Part shown: one piece after another, positions 34,664-42,900 of the stretch
Layout of the letters: every line of letters begins with the position of its first letter
Numbering within the stretch: the stretch's first letter is position 1
Assembly (NCBI RefSeq): GCF_009928425.1
Contig: NZ_JAABNS010000001.1
Span: 1,178,001-1,242,000 of the forward strand
Direction: 5' to 3'
From: Pseudarthrobacter sp. ATCC 49987
GTDB lineage: Bacteria; Actinomycetota; Actinomycetes; Actinomycetales; Micrococcaceae
DNA length: 64,000 nucleotides
Position numbers and translations under genes: made by a program
Notes under the pieces: model-generated
What the model saw: the letters and a program-made list of their open reading frames with translations, nothing else
Told to the model about the DNA's origin: nothing
Databases searched by the model: none

Positions 34664-35368
34664 GTGATAGCCAAGCGGCTGGTCATCGCGGGGGTTGGCA
34701 TAGCGGCGGTCCTCGGAGGAACCGCCGTCGTGCTCGACCAGGTGACGGCAGGACAGTCCGCTGATTCGCGTTCCGCGCCGGTGGCCGGCAGCAGCCCGAC
34801 AGCCTCCGGATCCGGTGCGGACCCCGGTACAGCCGACGCAGCCACAGCGGCGGAAGCCGGCGGAGCCGCAACGGCGGAAGCCACTGGTGCCGCGGCCAAG
34901 CCGGCAGAGGGTTCAGCCTCGGCACCGGCGGGGCGTGAAGTCCTTCCCGCCGTGAGTCCGTCGCCGTCCGGGCTGCCCATGCCGCCGCCTCCGGCTCCCC
35001 TCATCAGCCTGCCCCTGCCGGCGACGGCATCAGCCCAGGGCAAAATCGTGGACGGGTTCCCCGCGGACGTCATCGCGTTTCCTGAGGGTACGGTGGTTGT
35101 CTCGACCGGTGTGTCCTCGGCTGAGGGCTCCCTGCAGATTTCCGCGGACGCCATCGCCGCGTCCAGCCAGGCCTCAGTGGTGGGGCACTTCCAGCAGATC
35201 CTGGGGCCCCTGAAGTTCTGGTCCGAACCCGTTCAGGCGGCGGAAGGACAACAGTCCATGCGGTTCAGCCGGGGCAATGATTCAGTGACTCTCACGACCT
35301 CAACGACGGGAACGGGGAGCACCCGGTTCATGCTGTTGGCAAACCTGCATGCGGCGGCAGGCGGGTAG
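34664..35368 (+). CDS. Membrane-anchored Ala/Ser/Pro-rich exported protein, unknown function
   Basis: Protein of 234 residues that is not recognised. The N-terminus has a signal anchor (LVIAGVGIAAVLGGTAVVL, about residues 6-24). A low-complexity region of about 90 residues rich in Ala, Gly, Ser and Pro follows, then a compact domain of about 110 residues starting near VDGFPADVIAFPEGT and ending at LLANLHAA. GTG 34664 follows GGGGAAA. The next gene begins within or just after its end, so the three genes to 37690 form an operon. Its arrangement suggests a sensor or assembly protein on the outer face of the membrane, but that is a guess. Confidence 0.7.
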   Translation: MIAKRLVIAGVGIAAVLGGTAVVLDQVTAGQSADSRSAPVAGSSPTASGSGADPGTADAATAAEAGGAATAEATGAAAKPAEGSASAPAGREVLPAVSPSPSGLPMPPPPAPLISLPLPATASAQGKIVDGFPADVIAFPEGTVVVSTGVSSAEGSLQISADAIAASSQASVVGHFQQILGPLKFWSEPVQAAEGQQSMRFSRGNDSVTLTTSTTGTGSTRFMLLANLHAAAGG

Positions 35369-35372
35369 CGCC

Positions 35373-36665
35373 ATGTACATCTCCATCTCGGACCGCAACG
35401 GCGGCAAGAGAGACCTGGCCGGCGCGGACATAAGCCCGGCCGGGCCCCGGGGAAAGCCCTTCCGTCTCTCCCCGGTGATTCTCTGCCTGGGCGTGGTCAG
35501 CATGCTCACCGACGTATCGTCCGAATCCGTCTCCGCCATCCTGCCCCTGTACATCACCGGATTCCTGGGCCTGTCCACCATTGCGTTTGGCATTCTCGAT
35601 GGAATCAACCAGGGTGCGAGCGCCATTGTCCGGATCGCTGCCGGCCATGCGTCCGACCGCCTCGGGCGCCCCAAAAGGGTGGCCCTCGCAGGTTACGGCC
35701 TTTCCATGGTGGCCCGGATGGGCCTCCTGTTCGCCAGCGGATTCTGGGCCCTGACCGGGGTGGTGACGGCGGACCGGATTGGCAAGGGCATCCGAACGGC
35801 CCCGCGCGACGCACTGATCGCGGTGTCAGCCCAGCCGGAATACCTGGCGCGGCATTTCGGTGTGCACCGGATGCTGGACAACATCGGTGCGGCCAGCGGG
35901 CCGCTGCTGGCCTTCTTCATCCTGATGCTGGTGCCCAACGGCTATGGCATTGTCTTTGTGGTCTCGCTGGCGTTCGCCGCAATTGGTGTCGCAGCGCTCG
36001 CGCTCTTGGTGCCGAACCTCAAAACAGGGGAGCCGCGCGGCTCAGGGCCGGCCAGCAAAACCAGGCCTGCGTGGGGTTTCCGGTGGCGGTTGCTCCGTGA
36101 ACCGGGCATAGGCCGGCTGCTGGTCGCCGCCGGGATTCTGGGCCTGCTCACGGTAGGGGACGGCTTCATCTATCTGGTGCTGCAGGACAGGGACTCGTTT
36201 GCTGTGCAGTGGTTTCCGCTGCTTTACGTGGGAACGAACGTGGTCTTTCTGGTCCTCGCCGTTCCGCTGGGCCGCCTCGCGGACCGTTGGGGCAAGGCGC
36301 GGGTGTTTGTGGCAGGGCACGTCGCACTCCTTGCCTGCTACCTGCTGGCTGCGGCGCCGCTGGGCGGCCTGGGCCCTACCGTGGCCTGCCTGGTTCTGCT
36401 CGGGGCGTTCTACGCTGCGACGGACGGCGTGCTGGCTGCGTTGGCAAGCCAGCTTACTCCGCCTGACAAACTTGCCACGGGACTCGGGGCAGCACAGACC
36501 GTGGTCGCACTCAGCCGGATGGCCGCCTCGGCTGGCTTTGGCGTCCTCTGGTTTGCGCTGGGTCCCTCCACCGCGATGACGGTGGTTGGCGGTTGCCTCG
36601 CCGCGGCTGTCGCGGCGTCGTGGTTCATCCTGCGCGGCGGCCTGCGGCAGAGGACGGCAGTTTGA
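35373..36665 (+). CDS. Major facilitator superfamily transporter
   Basis: Integral membrane protein of about 430 residues with roughly 12 hydrophobic segments. The MFS loop 2-3 signature is AGHASDRLGRPKRVALAGY, the equivalent loop in the second half is LGRLADRWGKARVFVAGH, and TADRIGKGIRTAPRDALIA lies in the first half. The last is typical of a group of MFS proteins of unknown substrate that resemble multidrug or sugar exporters. ATG 35373 gives a short N-terminus; ATG 35349, overlapping the previous gene, is an alternative. The last bases overlap the next start (TTGA). Confidence 0.82.
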   Translation: MYISISDRNGGKRDLAGADISPAGPRGKPFRLSPVILCLGVVSMLTDVSSESVSAILPLYITGFLGLSTIAFGILDGINQGASAIVRIAAGHASDRLGRPKRVALAGYGLSMVARMGLLFASGFWALTGVVTADRIGKGIRTAPRDALIAVSAQPEYLARHFGVHRMLDNIGAASGPLLAFFILMLVPNGYGIVFVVSLAFAAIGVAALALLVPNLKTGEPRGSGPASKTRPAWGFRWRLLREPGIGRLLVAAGILGLLTVGDGFIYLVLQDRDSFAVQWFPLLYVGTNVVFLVLAVPLGRLADRWGKARVFVAGHVALLACYLLAAAPLGGLGPTVACLVLLGAFYAATDGVLAALASQLTPPDKLATGLGAAQTVVALSRMAASAGFGVLWFALGPSTAMTVVGGCLAAAVAASWFILRGGLRQRTAV

Positions 36666-37690
36666 CCCCGGCGGGAAGCACATCGCGGTGGGGGATCCTG
36701 TTGCTCGTGACTGCGCTGGTCATTGCCGCCGCCGGAACCTACGCGGCGATTGCCTTCGGGCGTTTTCAGGAGAGCATGGCGGCGGCGTCGTCGGCACGGG
36801 TGGCATCCGGCGGCGCCGTGCTGACAAAGGCAGCCGTCCTGTTCCGCAACACGGCGTCCGGGCAGGGCTACGGGATGATCGGCACAGTCCCGCTGTCCGA
36901 ACCTGCCGGCGAGCGGTCATTGACGGAGGTTGCCTGCGACAGGGTGTACGGCACGCTGCAGGACATTGTCTGCCTGAAGACCAACCGCGGCCTGGTCACC
37001 AACTTTGAAGCCGTACTCCTTGACCCGGACTGGCAGCAGAGGCGGAGCTGGGCGGTCCCGGGCATCCCCAGCCGCACACGGATGAGTGCGGACGGCTCCC
37101 TCGTGGCCACAACGGTGTTTGTCACCGGGCACTCGTACGGCAGTGCGGGCTTCTCGACGGAGACATCCATCACGGCGGCGCAGGGGGGCGGCGGAACCGG
37201 GAGCCTTGAAGACTTCGCGCTGCTGGTTAACGGCACCCGCATCACGGCGGCAGACCGCAACATCTGGGGCGTGACCTTCGTTCCTGGCCAAAGCGACAGG
37301 TTCTACGCGACGGCAGCATCCTCCGGCCGTATCTGGCTTGTGAAGGGGAGCATTTCGGCGCGCACCCTCACGGCAGTCCACGACGGCGTGGAGTGCCCGT
37401 CGATCTCTCCCGATGGCACCCGGATCGCGTACAAGAAGAACACCGGCGGCCCGCTGGCCGCGCACTGGCGGGTCGCGCTGCTGGACCTGGCCGCCGGGAC
37501 GGAGACCGTCCTGTCCGAGCCGCGCAGCGTGGATGACCAGATCGAATGGCTTGACGACCGGACACTGCTCTACGGACTCGCCCGGGACGGTGCCGCGGGC
37601 GACAGCGACATCTGGCAGATCAATGTGGATCCCGCGTCCCGTTCCTCCCTCTACATCGAACACGCCTGGTCGCCGTCGGTGGTGCGCTGA
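36662..37690 (+). CDS. Membrane-anchored TolB-like beta-propeller protein
   Basis: Predicted exported protein of about 342 residues. A single N-terminal membrane segment (WGILLLVTALVIAAAGTYAA) is followed by a domain with PD40/TolB-like blades: RMSADGSLVATTVFV, ISPDGTRIAYKKN and DDQIEWLDDRTLLYGLA, ending in SDIWQINVDP. Such propellers usually bind proteins or ligands. TTG 36662 is inferred because it overlaps the MFS stop (TTGA) and leads straight into the membrane segment. It is the last gene of the block; a strong hairpin follows. Confidence 0.75.
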   Translation: MTPAGSTSRWGILLLVTALVIAAAGTYAAIAFGRFQESMAAASSARVASGGAVLTKAAVLFRNTASGQGYGMIGTVPLSEPAGERSLTEVACDRVYGTLQDIVCLKTNRGLVTNFEAVLLDPDWQQRRSWAVPGIPSRTRMSADGSLVATTVFVTGHSYGSAGFSTETSITAAQGGGGTGSLEDFALLVNGTRITAADRNIWGVTFVPGQSDRFYATAASSGRIWLVKGSISARTLTAVHDGVECPSISPDGTRIAYKKNTGGPLAAHWRVALLDLAAGTETVLSEPRSVDDQIEWLDDRTLLYGLARDGAAGDSDIWQINVDPASRSSLYIEHAWSPSVVR

Positions 37691-37716
37691 CAGGAGCTTC
37701 CGCCACCCATCGATTG

Positions 37717-37760
37717 CTCCACAACGGCCCTTATCAGGCCTCAAAAGGGCCGTTATGGAG
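37717..37760. terminator. Bidirectional terminator between convergent genes
   Basis: Perfect 10-bp stem AACGGCCCTT/AAGGGCCGTT (37723-37732/37745-37754), extended on the outside by CTCCA/TGGAG with one mismatch. It separates the TolB-like gene and the giant DUF4082 gene. Confidence 0.7.
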
Positions 37761-37773
37761 CAGCGGATGGGGG

Positions 37774-40700
37774 TCAGGGCGCGGCAGGTGCGAAGACGAT
37801 ATCGACGAAGTAGTTGGTGGCGTTCCAGGAGTTCGTCGGCATGGAGCCGCCGGACCCGTATTGGTACAGGCCGTTGTTCGGGCCCGCGGCTGTCAGGACG
37901 CCGTTGGTCCAGGGTTCCGCGAAGAACGCCGCTGTGTAGGGATAATTGCCGTTGGGAGCCAGGTAGGACACCACGTAGCTCTGTCCGGGCTCGAGTGCGA
38001 CCGGAGCAGCAAACGTGGCCGTTTGCCAGCCGGAGGCTGTCTCGCCCGTGAATGTCACCTGGGCCAGCTGCTGCCCGGCGGCAGTCCACAATGAGCCGAC
38101 ATGCGTTCCCGTGTTGCCAGCGCCTTTGTAGAACCTGACGCCGGTGGCATTGCCCGACGCCGACACTGAGAAGGCGGTGCCCAGCTCAATGGATGACGTG
38201 TCCCCGGTTGCGGCCGGGACGGCAGGGAGCAGGGATCCGAACAGCGACTGTTCCGCGCCGGCAGGATTGGATGTGGTGAACTGCCAACTGAGCGGAGCCA
38301 GCGCGGCGCCTTGCGTGGAGACGACGTTGCTGACGCTGGCTGATATCACCGTGGCCGCCGGAAGCGGTTGTGCCGGCGAGAACGTGATCGTCCGGGCGTC
38401 CGCCGACAGTGCGGACGCGCCGCTGACGGCGGCACCGTTGGCTGACAGTCCAAAGGTGAAGCCGTTCTGGACGGGCGCTGACAGCGTCACCGACGGTTTG
38501 GATGTCAGGGGGAACCCGAGGGAATCTGCCGCAGGCACCAGGGCTGTCGCGGTGAGTGGCGGCACCGATACGACGAAGTCCACGTCCACGAGGTAACTTG
38601 CGTTCGAGGAAGATGACGGGAAGTCGCCGTTGTACGTGTAAGCACCTGCGCCGGCGGCCGCACGCAATGGTCCGCTGGTGAGTGCGGATCCGAACCCGCC
38701 CGGTGTCGCCGAATAGATGCCGGTGGGTGTGCGGTAGGCGGCCACATATTCCGTGTTCGCCGCGATGTCCACGGGCTGGCTGAAGGTGGCTGTCTGCCAT
38801 CCGGACGAGGATTCTCCAGTGAAGGTGGCCGTCGCCAACTGCTCACCGGCGGCGGTGTACAGCGCCCCGGTGTGCGTTCCGGTGTTGCCCGCGGCCTTGT
38901 AGAAGCGGATGCCCGTGATCTTGCCGGGGGCATTGCTGGCGAAGCGTACGCCCAGCGTGAGGGGCACCCCGTCATTGAATTCCGGGACGACCGGGGTCAC
39001 GGTGTCCTGGTACAGCGAGCACGGGCAGACCCCGTCGGACCGCGGGGACGGAACGGTCGTGAAGGTCCAGCTGCTGCCGGCGCTGAGTGACTGGCCCGTC
39101 GTCGAGGTTGCCGCCAAAGTAGCCGTGTAGCTGGTGGCAGCTGCCAGGGCTGCCGCCGGCGTGAAGGTCACTTTGCCCGTCGCCGAGTCGTAGCTGGCGG
39201 TGCCGGGAACATCGACAGAGCCGGGACCTGTCAACGTCAGCGCCACACTTGACCCGGCGGCAGGCTTGGACAGGGCAGCGGAGACCGCGGTATCCAGGGC
39301 AATGCTCGAGGAGCCGGGAAGCGGTGTCTGCGCGCCGGCCACGAAGGGCAGTTCCGGGTACTGGACCACGACGTCAACGAGGTAGCTGGCTCCGGAACGC
39401 GCACCCGGGAAATCGCTCGTGTAGGAGTAGGCTCCGGCGTCGGACGCCGTTCTCAGGTTTCCGACGCTCAGTCCGGATCCGAAGCCGTTCACGGTGGCCG
39501 AGTAGGCTCCGGTGGTGCTCTTGTAGGCCATGATGTATTCGGTATTTGCCGTCAGGGCAATGGGCTGGTTGAAGTTCGCCGTTTGCCAGCCGGAGCTACT
39601 CTCGTTTGCGAAGGTGACAGTAGCGAGCTGCTGTCCGGACACAGTGAACAGGCTCCCGGTGTGTGTGCCGGTGTTGCCCGCTGACTTGTAGAAGCGGACT
39701 CCGGTGACAGTCCCTGCAGCAACGCTGGAGAAGCGGACCCCGAGGGTCAGCGGCACACCGTCCCTGACCTCCTGGATCCCCGGGACGAGCGCGTCGTCAT
39801 AGAGGCTGCAAGGGCAGCTTCCCGGAACCGGCGGAGAGACCACAGTCGTGAAGGACCACGTTCCACCGCTGGTTACAGCCCCGCCGCCCGCGTCCGTGGC
39901 GCTGAGCGTAGCGGTGTAGGTGGTACCGAGCGCCAGGACAGCCGCCGGGGTGAAAGTGACCTTCCGCAGAGTGGAGTCGTAGCCGGTGGTGCCCGCCACG
40001 GCCGTGCCGTTCGCCGTGAGCGTCAGTTGCACGCTCGAATCCGTGACGGCCTTGGAGAATACCGCCCCCACTGTTGTGGCCTGGGGGACGCTCGAGGAGC
40101 CGTCCAGCGGCCAGTGCCCGGAGGCCGTCAGGTCGGAGGTGTCGACGGTGTCAAACAGGGCATCCACGAAATAGTTGCCGTTGTTGTAACTGTTCGACGG
40201 AAACGACCCCGGAGCGGCGTACACACCGGCCGGAGGGCTCCCGAATCCGCCGGCCACGGTCAGGGGCGGGGCGGTCAGGCCAAAGTTGGCCCACTGGTTG
40301 TCCTTGCTGGCATAGTGTCCGCTCGGAGCGGTGTAGGAGACGACATACTTTTGGCCGGCGGTCACCGCCACCGGCTGACTGAAACGTACTTGCTGCCAGC
40401 CGGACGCCGTTTCCGCGGTGAAGGTGGCCGTCGCAAGCCGCTGGCCCGCAGCACTCCAGAGCGAACCGTTGTGGGTTCCTGTATTGGCGGCGCTCTTGTA
40501 GAAGCGCGCTCCAGTGATGAAACCGTCCACGCTGGGTGTGATGTTCAAACCAAGCTCATATGCGCCGCCGTCCTGGGCATCAGGCACGTCCGGTGCCTGC
40601 TGGCCGAAGACGGAGTACGGTCCGGTCAGCAGCAGATGACGGGTTAACGGTGCGCCGATGTTGGCGCTGTCGTCCACGGCGCGCACCTGGATGCTGGCCG

Positions 40701-42534
40701 TGGCAAGGCCCTTCTGGATATAGGTGTAGGACCAGCTTTGTTTGCCGTCGGCGCGCCGCCAGCTGGTTCCCCCGTCGGTGGAGACTTCGACGCCGGCGAC
40801 GATGCCGCCGGCGTCGCTGGCCGTTCCGGACACCGTGACGGCCGTGCCGTGCGGGATGCTGGCACCCTCGGCAGGGGAGGAGACCGCCACTGTCGGGGGC
40901 GCCGTGTCGCTGCTGGCCGACGCGGCGGCAAGGGCCGTGTCGCGGGTGGCGGGCTGGGCGCCCATGTCTGCCAGCAGGTTGATTTGTGCCTGCTGCATCC
41001 GCGGATCCGCGGGCGCGCCGTCGCCGTCATGCTGCTGGTCCAGGCCCCACGTCCACTGGACCGAACCCGCGGAGAAGACCAGAGCTCCGCTGGGGGCCCG
41101 GTACATGGTCAGGTGGTGCGTAGTGGATCCGGGCAGCACGGTGTTGCCGAAATCCTGCAGATACTGGGGGGATGTCCCCGTGGTGGTGGACAGCCGGATC
41201 AGTCCCGCCGGCCTGAACCCGTTGTCGACGTCCTCATTGGATTCGTAGCCCACCGTGTGCGGCGCCAACTCCGCGGAGCTTCCGGCGGCGAGTGTTGCCA
41301 GTGTGGTGTTGCGCCAGAGACGCGATTTTCCCTCGGCGGCGCTGACGGTGACGGGCAGGTCCGTGTAGTTGGACATGTACATCGTCCCGGTGAGTGCGTT
41401 TTCCGGAAGGCCGCCGCCGTTGGCCTGCGCGGCGAACCTCGGATCGCGCCACGTGCCGGTCCACTGCGTGCTGGGGTCAATCTTGCCGCCGGCCCAGGTC
41501 TCCTTGTAGGAGGTGATGGTGCGTCCGGCTGCACCGTCGACCGGGGAAGGCTCCAGCCGCGTCCGCCAGTACACTTCGTTGCCCGAGAGGAACTGCAGAT
41601 TCACGCCGGCGTCGCGGGCGGCCTCCACATTCGCCCGCTGGGCACCGGACCAGTATTCGTCGTGGCCCACGGAGAGGAACACCTTGTGGTTGAGCAGCTG
41701 GGCGCCGTTCCGGTCAGTGTCCACTCCACTGATGTAGCTGACGTCGTAGCCGTTCTTTTCCAGGAAGCGGACCAGCGGGTACTCGCTGCCGAAGTAGAAG
41801 TCGCGGCCGTCCACGGCGCCACGTGTGTTGACCGGCCGGTTGTAGCTGATTTTGTAGGCCCGGCCGTTCTGTGCGCCCTGGTAGAAATCCGAGCCGCCGT
41901 AGTCGTTGTAGGCCTGCCACGACGTGTCGGAGGTCTGGAAGACGACGTTGGAATGGCTGCCATCCGAGCGGACAATGAAAGTGATGTGGCTCTGGCTGCC
42001 GTTGTCCGGCCGCGTCAGGAGGGCGACATACACGCCGGAGACGGCGGACGCGGGAACCTGCCAGGTAGCGGACACCGCCCAGGTTCCGCAATCGTAGAGT
42101 TCCGTAGTGACGTCAGAGAGGCATTGGGGTTGTGTTTGCCGGAATGCCGCCGGGGTCACATCGGCGATCTTGCGGGCGCCGAGTCCCTGGTACCAGCCGG
42201 TCCGGTAGATGCCGATCGTGTAGTTGGCCACGGTGGTGTCCACCTTGAAGCTGATCGGCTGGCCCGCGTTGACGCTGATGTCGGTCGCGAATCCCTGAAT
42301 GTCGGCATCACCGGCACCGGATATGTCCCATTCCGAGGGTGGGCTTCCGGGCTTCGAATTCTCACACGCCACGGCGTTCAGGACCGGGGAGCACGGATCC
42401 GCAGCGTTGGCGGACGGCAGGAGCGCCGCCGGCGCAGCGACCGGCAGGAGCGCTGCAACCAGTGCGGCGACAACCAGCCGAATGGCGCCTCGTGTGAGTG
42501 CTTTCAGCGATCGACCGGCTGGGGATGCGGACAT
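37774..42534 (-). CDS. Giant secreted multidomain protein (DMFase-like domain, Big_5-like and four DUF4082 domains)
   Basis: Secreted protein of 1586 residues. A signal peptide ends near SANAADP (about residue 46). The N-terminal part, to about 530, resembles the domain found at the C-terminus of N,N-dimethylformamidase beta subunits (EYPLVRFLEKNGYDVSYIS, VFLSVGHDEYWSGAQRANVE). An Ig-like domain (about 545-640) follows. Then four DUF4082 copies, each with GxRFYKxAxNTGTHxGSL and SGWQ, alternate with three Big_5-like domains that begin near PLDGSSS or PAADS. No LPXTG or C-terminal anchor is seen, so it is free or held non-covalently. AGGAG lies before the ATG. DUF4082 is thought to bind carbohydrates, but this is not established here. 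Probable role: adhesion or polymer degradation. Confidence 0.8.
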   Translation of the reverse strand: MSASPAGRSLKALTRGAIRLVVAALVAALLPVAAPAALLPSANAADPCSPVLNAVACENSKPGSPPSEWDISGAGDADIQGFATDISVNAGQPISFKVDTTVANYTIGIYRTGWYQGLGARKIADVTPAAFRQTQPQCLSDVTTELYDCGTWAVSATWQVPASAVSGVYVALLTRPDNGSQSHITFIVRSDGSHSNVVFQTSDTSWQAYNDYGGSDFYQGAQNGRAYKISYNRPVNTRGAVDGRDFYFGSEYPLVRFLEKNGYDVSYISGVDTDRNGAQLLNHKVFLSVGHDEYWSGAQRANVEAARDAGVNLQFLSGNEVYWRTRLEPSPVDGAAGRTITSYKETWAGGKIDPSTQWTGTWRDPRFAAQANGGGLPENALTGTMYMSNYTDLPVTVSAAEGKSRLWRNTTLATLAAGSSAELAPHTVGYESNEDVDNGFRPAGLIRLSTTTGTSPQYLQDFGNTVLPGSTTHHLTMYRAPSGALVFSAGSVQWTWGLDQQHDGDGAPADPRMQQAQINLLADMGAQPATRDTALAAASASSDTAPPTVAVSSPAEGASIPHGTAVTVSGTASDAGGIVAGVEVSTDGGTSWRRADGKQSWSYTYIQKGLATASIQVRAVDDSANIGAPLTRHLLLTGPYSVFGQQAPDVPDAQDGGAYELGLNITPSVDGFITGARFYKSAANTGTHNGSLWSAAGQRLATATFTAETASGWQQVRFSQPVAVTAGQKYVVSYTAPSGHYASKDNQWANFGLTAPPLTVAGGFGSPPAGVYAAPGSFPSNSYNNGNYFVDALFDTVDTSDLTASGHWPLDGSSSVPQATTVGAVFSKAVTDSSVQLTLTANGTAVAGTTGYDSTLRKVTFTPAAVLALGTTYTATLSATDAGGGAVTSGGTWSFTTVVSPPVPGSCPCSLYDDALVPGIQEVRDGVPLTLGVRFSSVAAGTVTGVRFYKSAGNTGTHTGSLFTVSGQQLATVTFANESSSGWQTANFNQPIALTANTEYIMAYKSTTGAYSATVNGFGSGLSVGNLRTASDAGAYSYTSDFPGARSGASYLVDVVVQYPELPFVAGAQTPLPGSSSIALDTAVSAALSKPAAGSSVALTLTGPGSVDVPGTASYDSATGKVTFTPAAALAAATSYTATLAATSTTGQSLSAGSSWTFTTVPSPRSDGVCPCSLYQDTVTPVVPEFNDGVPLTLGVRFASNAPGKITGIRFYKAAGNTGTHTGALYTAAGEQLATATFTGESSSGWQTATFSQPVDIAANTEYVAAYRTPTGIYSATPGGFGSALTSGPLRAAAGAGAYTYNGDFPSSSSNASYLVDVDFVVSVPPLTATALVPAADSLGFPLTSKPSVTLSAPVQNGFTFGLSANGAAVSGASALSADARTITFSPAQPLPAATVISASVSNVVSTQGAALAPLSWQFTTSNPAGAEQSLFGSLLPAVPAATGDTSSIELGTAFSVSASGNATGVRFYKGAGNTGTHVGSLWTAAGQQLAQVTFTGETASGWQTATFAAPVALEPGQSYVVSYLAPNGNYPYTAAFFAEPWTNGVLTAAGPNNGLYQYGSGGSMPTNSWNATNYFVDIVFAPAAP

Positions 42535-42900
42535 ATGAACTCCTGAGTGAGTACGCTGTGGCGGTATCGGGCCGGCGCATCGTGCACCGCCCTGTGCCGC
42601 ACCCCCCCGGGGCAGCCAACCAAGTTATCCAGTTGTCTTCCAACATCGAGTTGCCAGCCAAACACCCCCCTTGCGCCCGCGGCCGGGACACAGAACCAAC
42701 TGCGTCCTGCCAGGTCGGGACGGCGTGAGCCCGCCGGCCCGAGCAGCACCAAGCAACTCTTCGCCGTCAGCCTAGGGTTCCGCGCGGAGAGCCAGCAAAA
42801 GAATTCCTTGGGAAAAGCCTAAATCCGCTGATTTTAGGGCTGTGGCGGTAGATTTAGGGCGGGAGCAGCCGTTTCCGCCAGCCAGGAGATCCGAAATACC
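42535..42900. other. Divergent intergenic region between the DUF4082 gene and smc
   Basis: This 366-bp gap has no convincing gene. It must carry promoters for both neighbours, but none is clear. Near smc, CCTAAATC (42816-42823), GATTTTAGG (42828-42836) and GATTTAGG (42849-42856) form overlapping inverted and direct repeats. AGGAG at 42882-42886 is 14 nt from the smc TTG. Confidence 0.45.

Noticed and set aside
42535..42900. Riboswitch in the gap before the DUF4082 gene or smc
   Set aside because: Looked for cyclic dinucleotide and other common riboswitch motifs; nothing matched convincingly.
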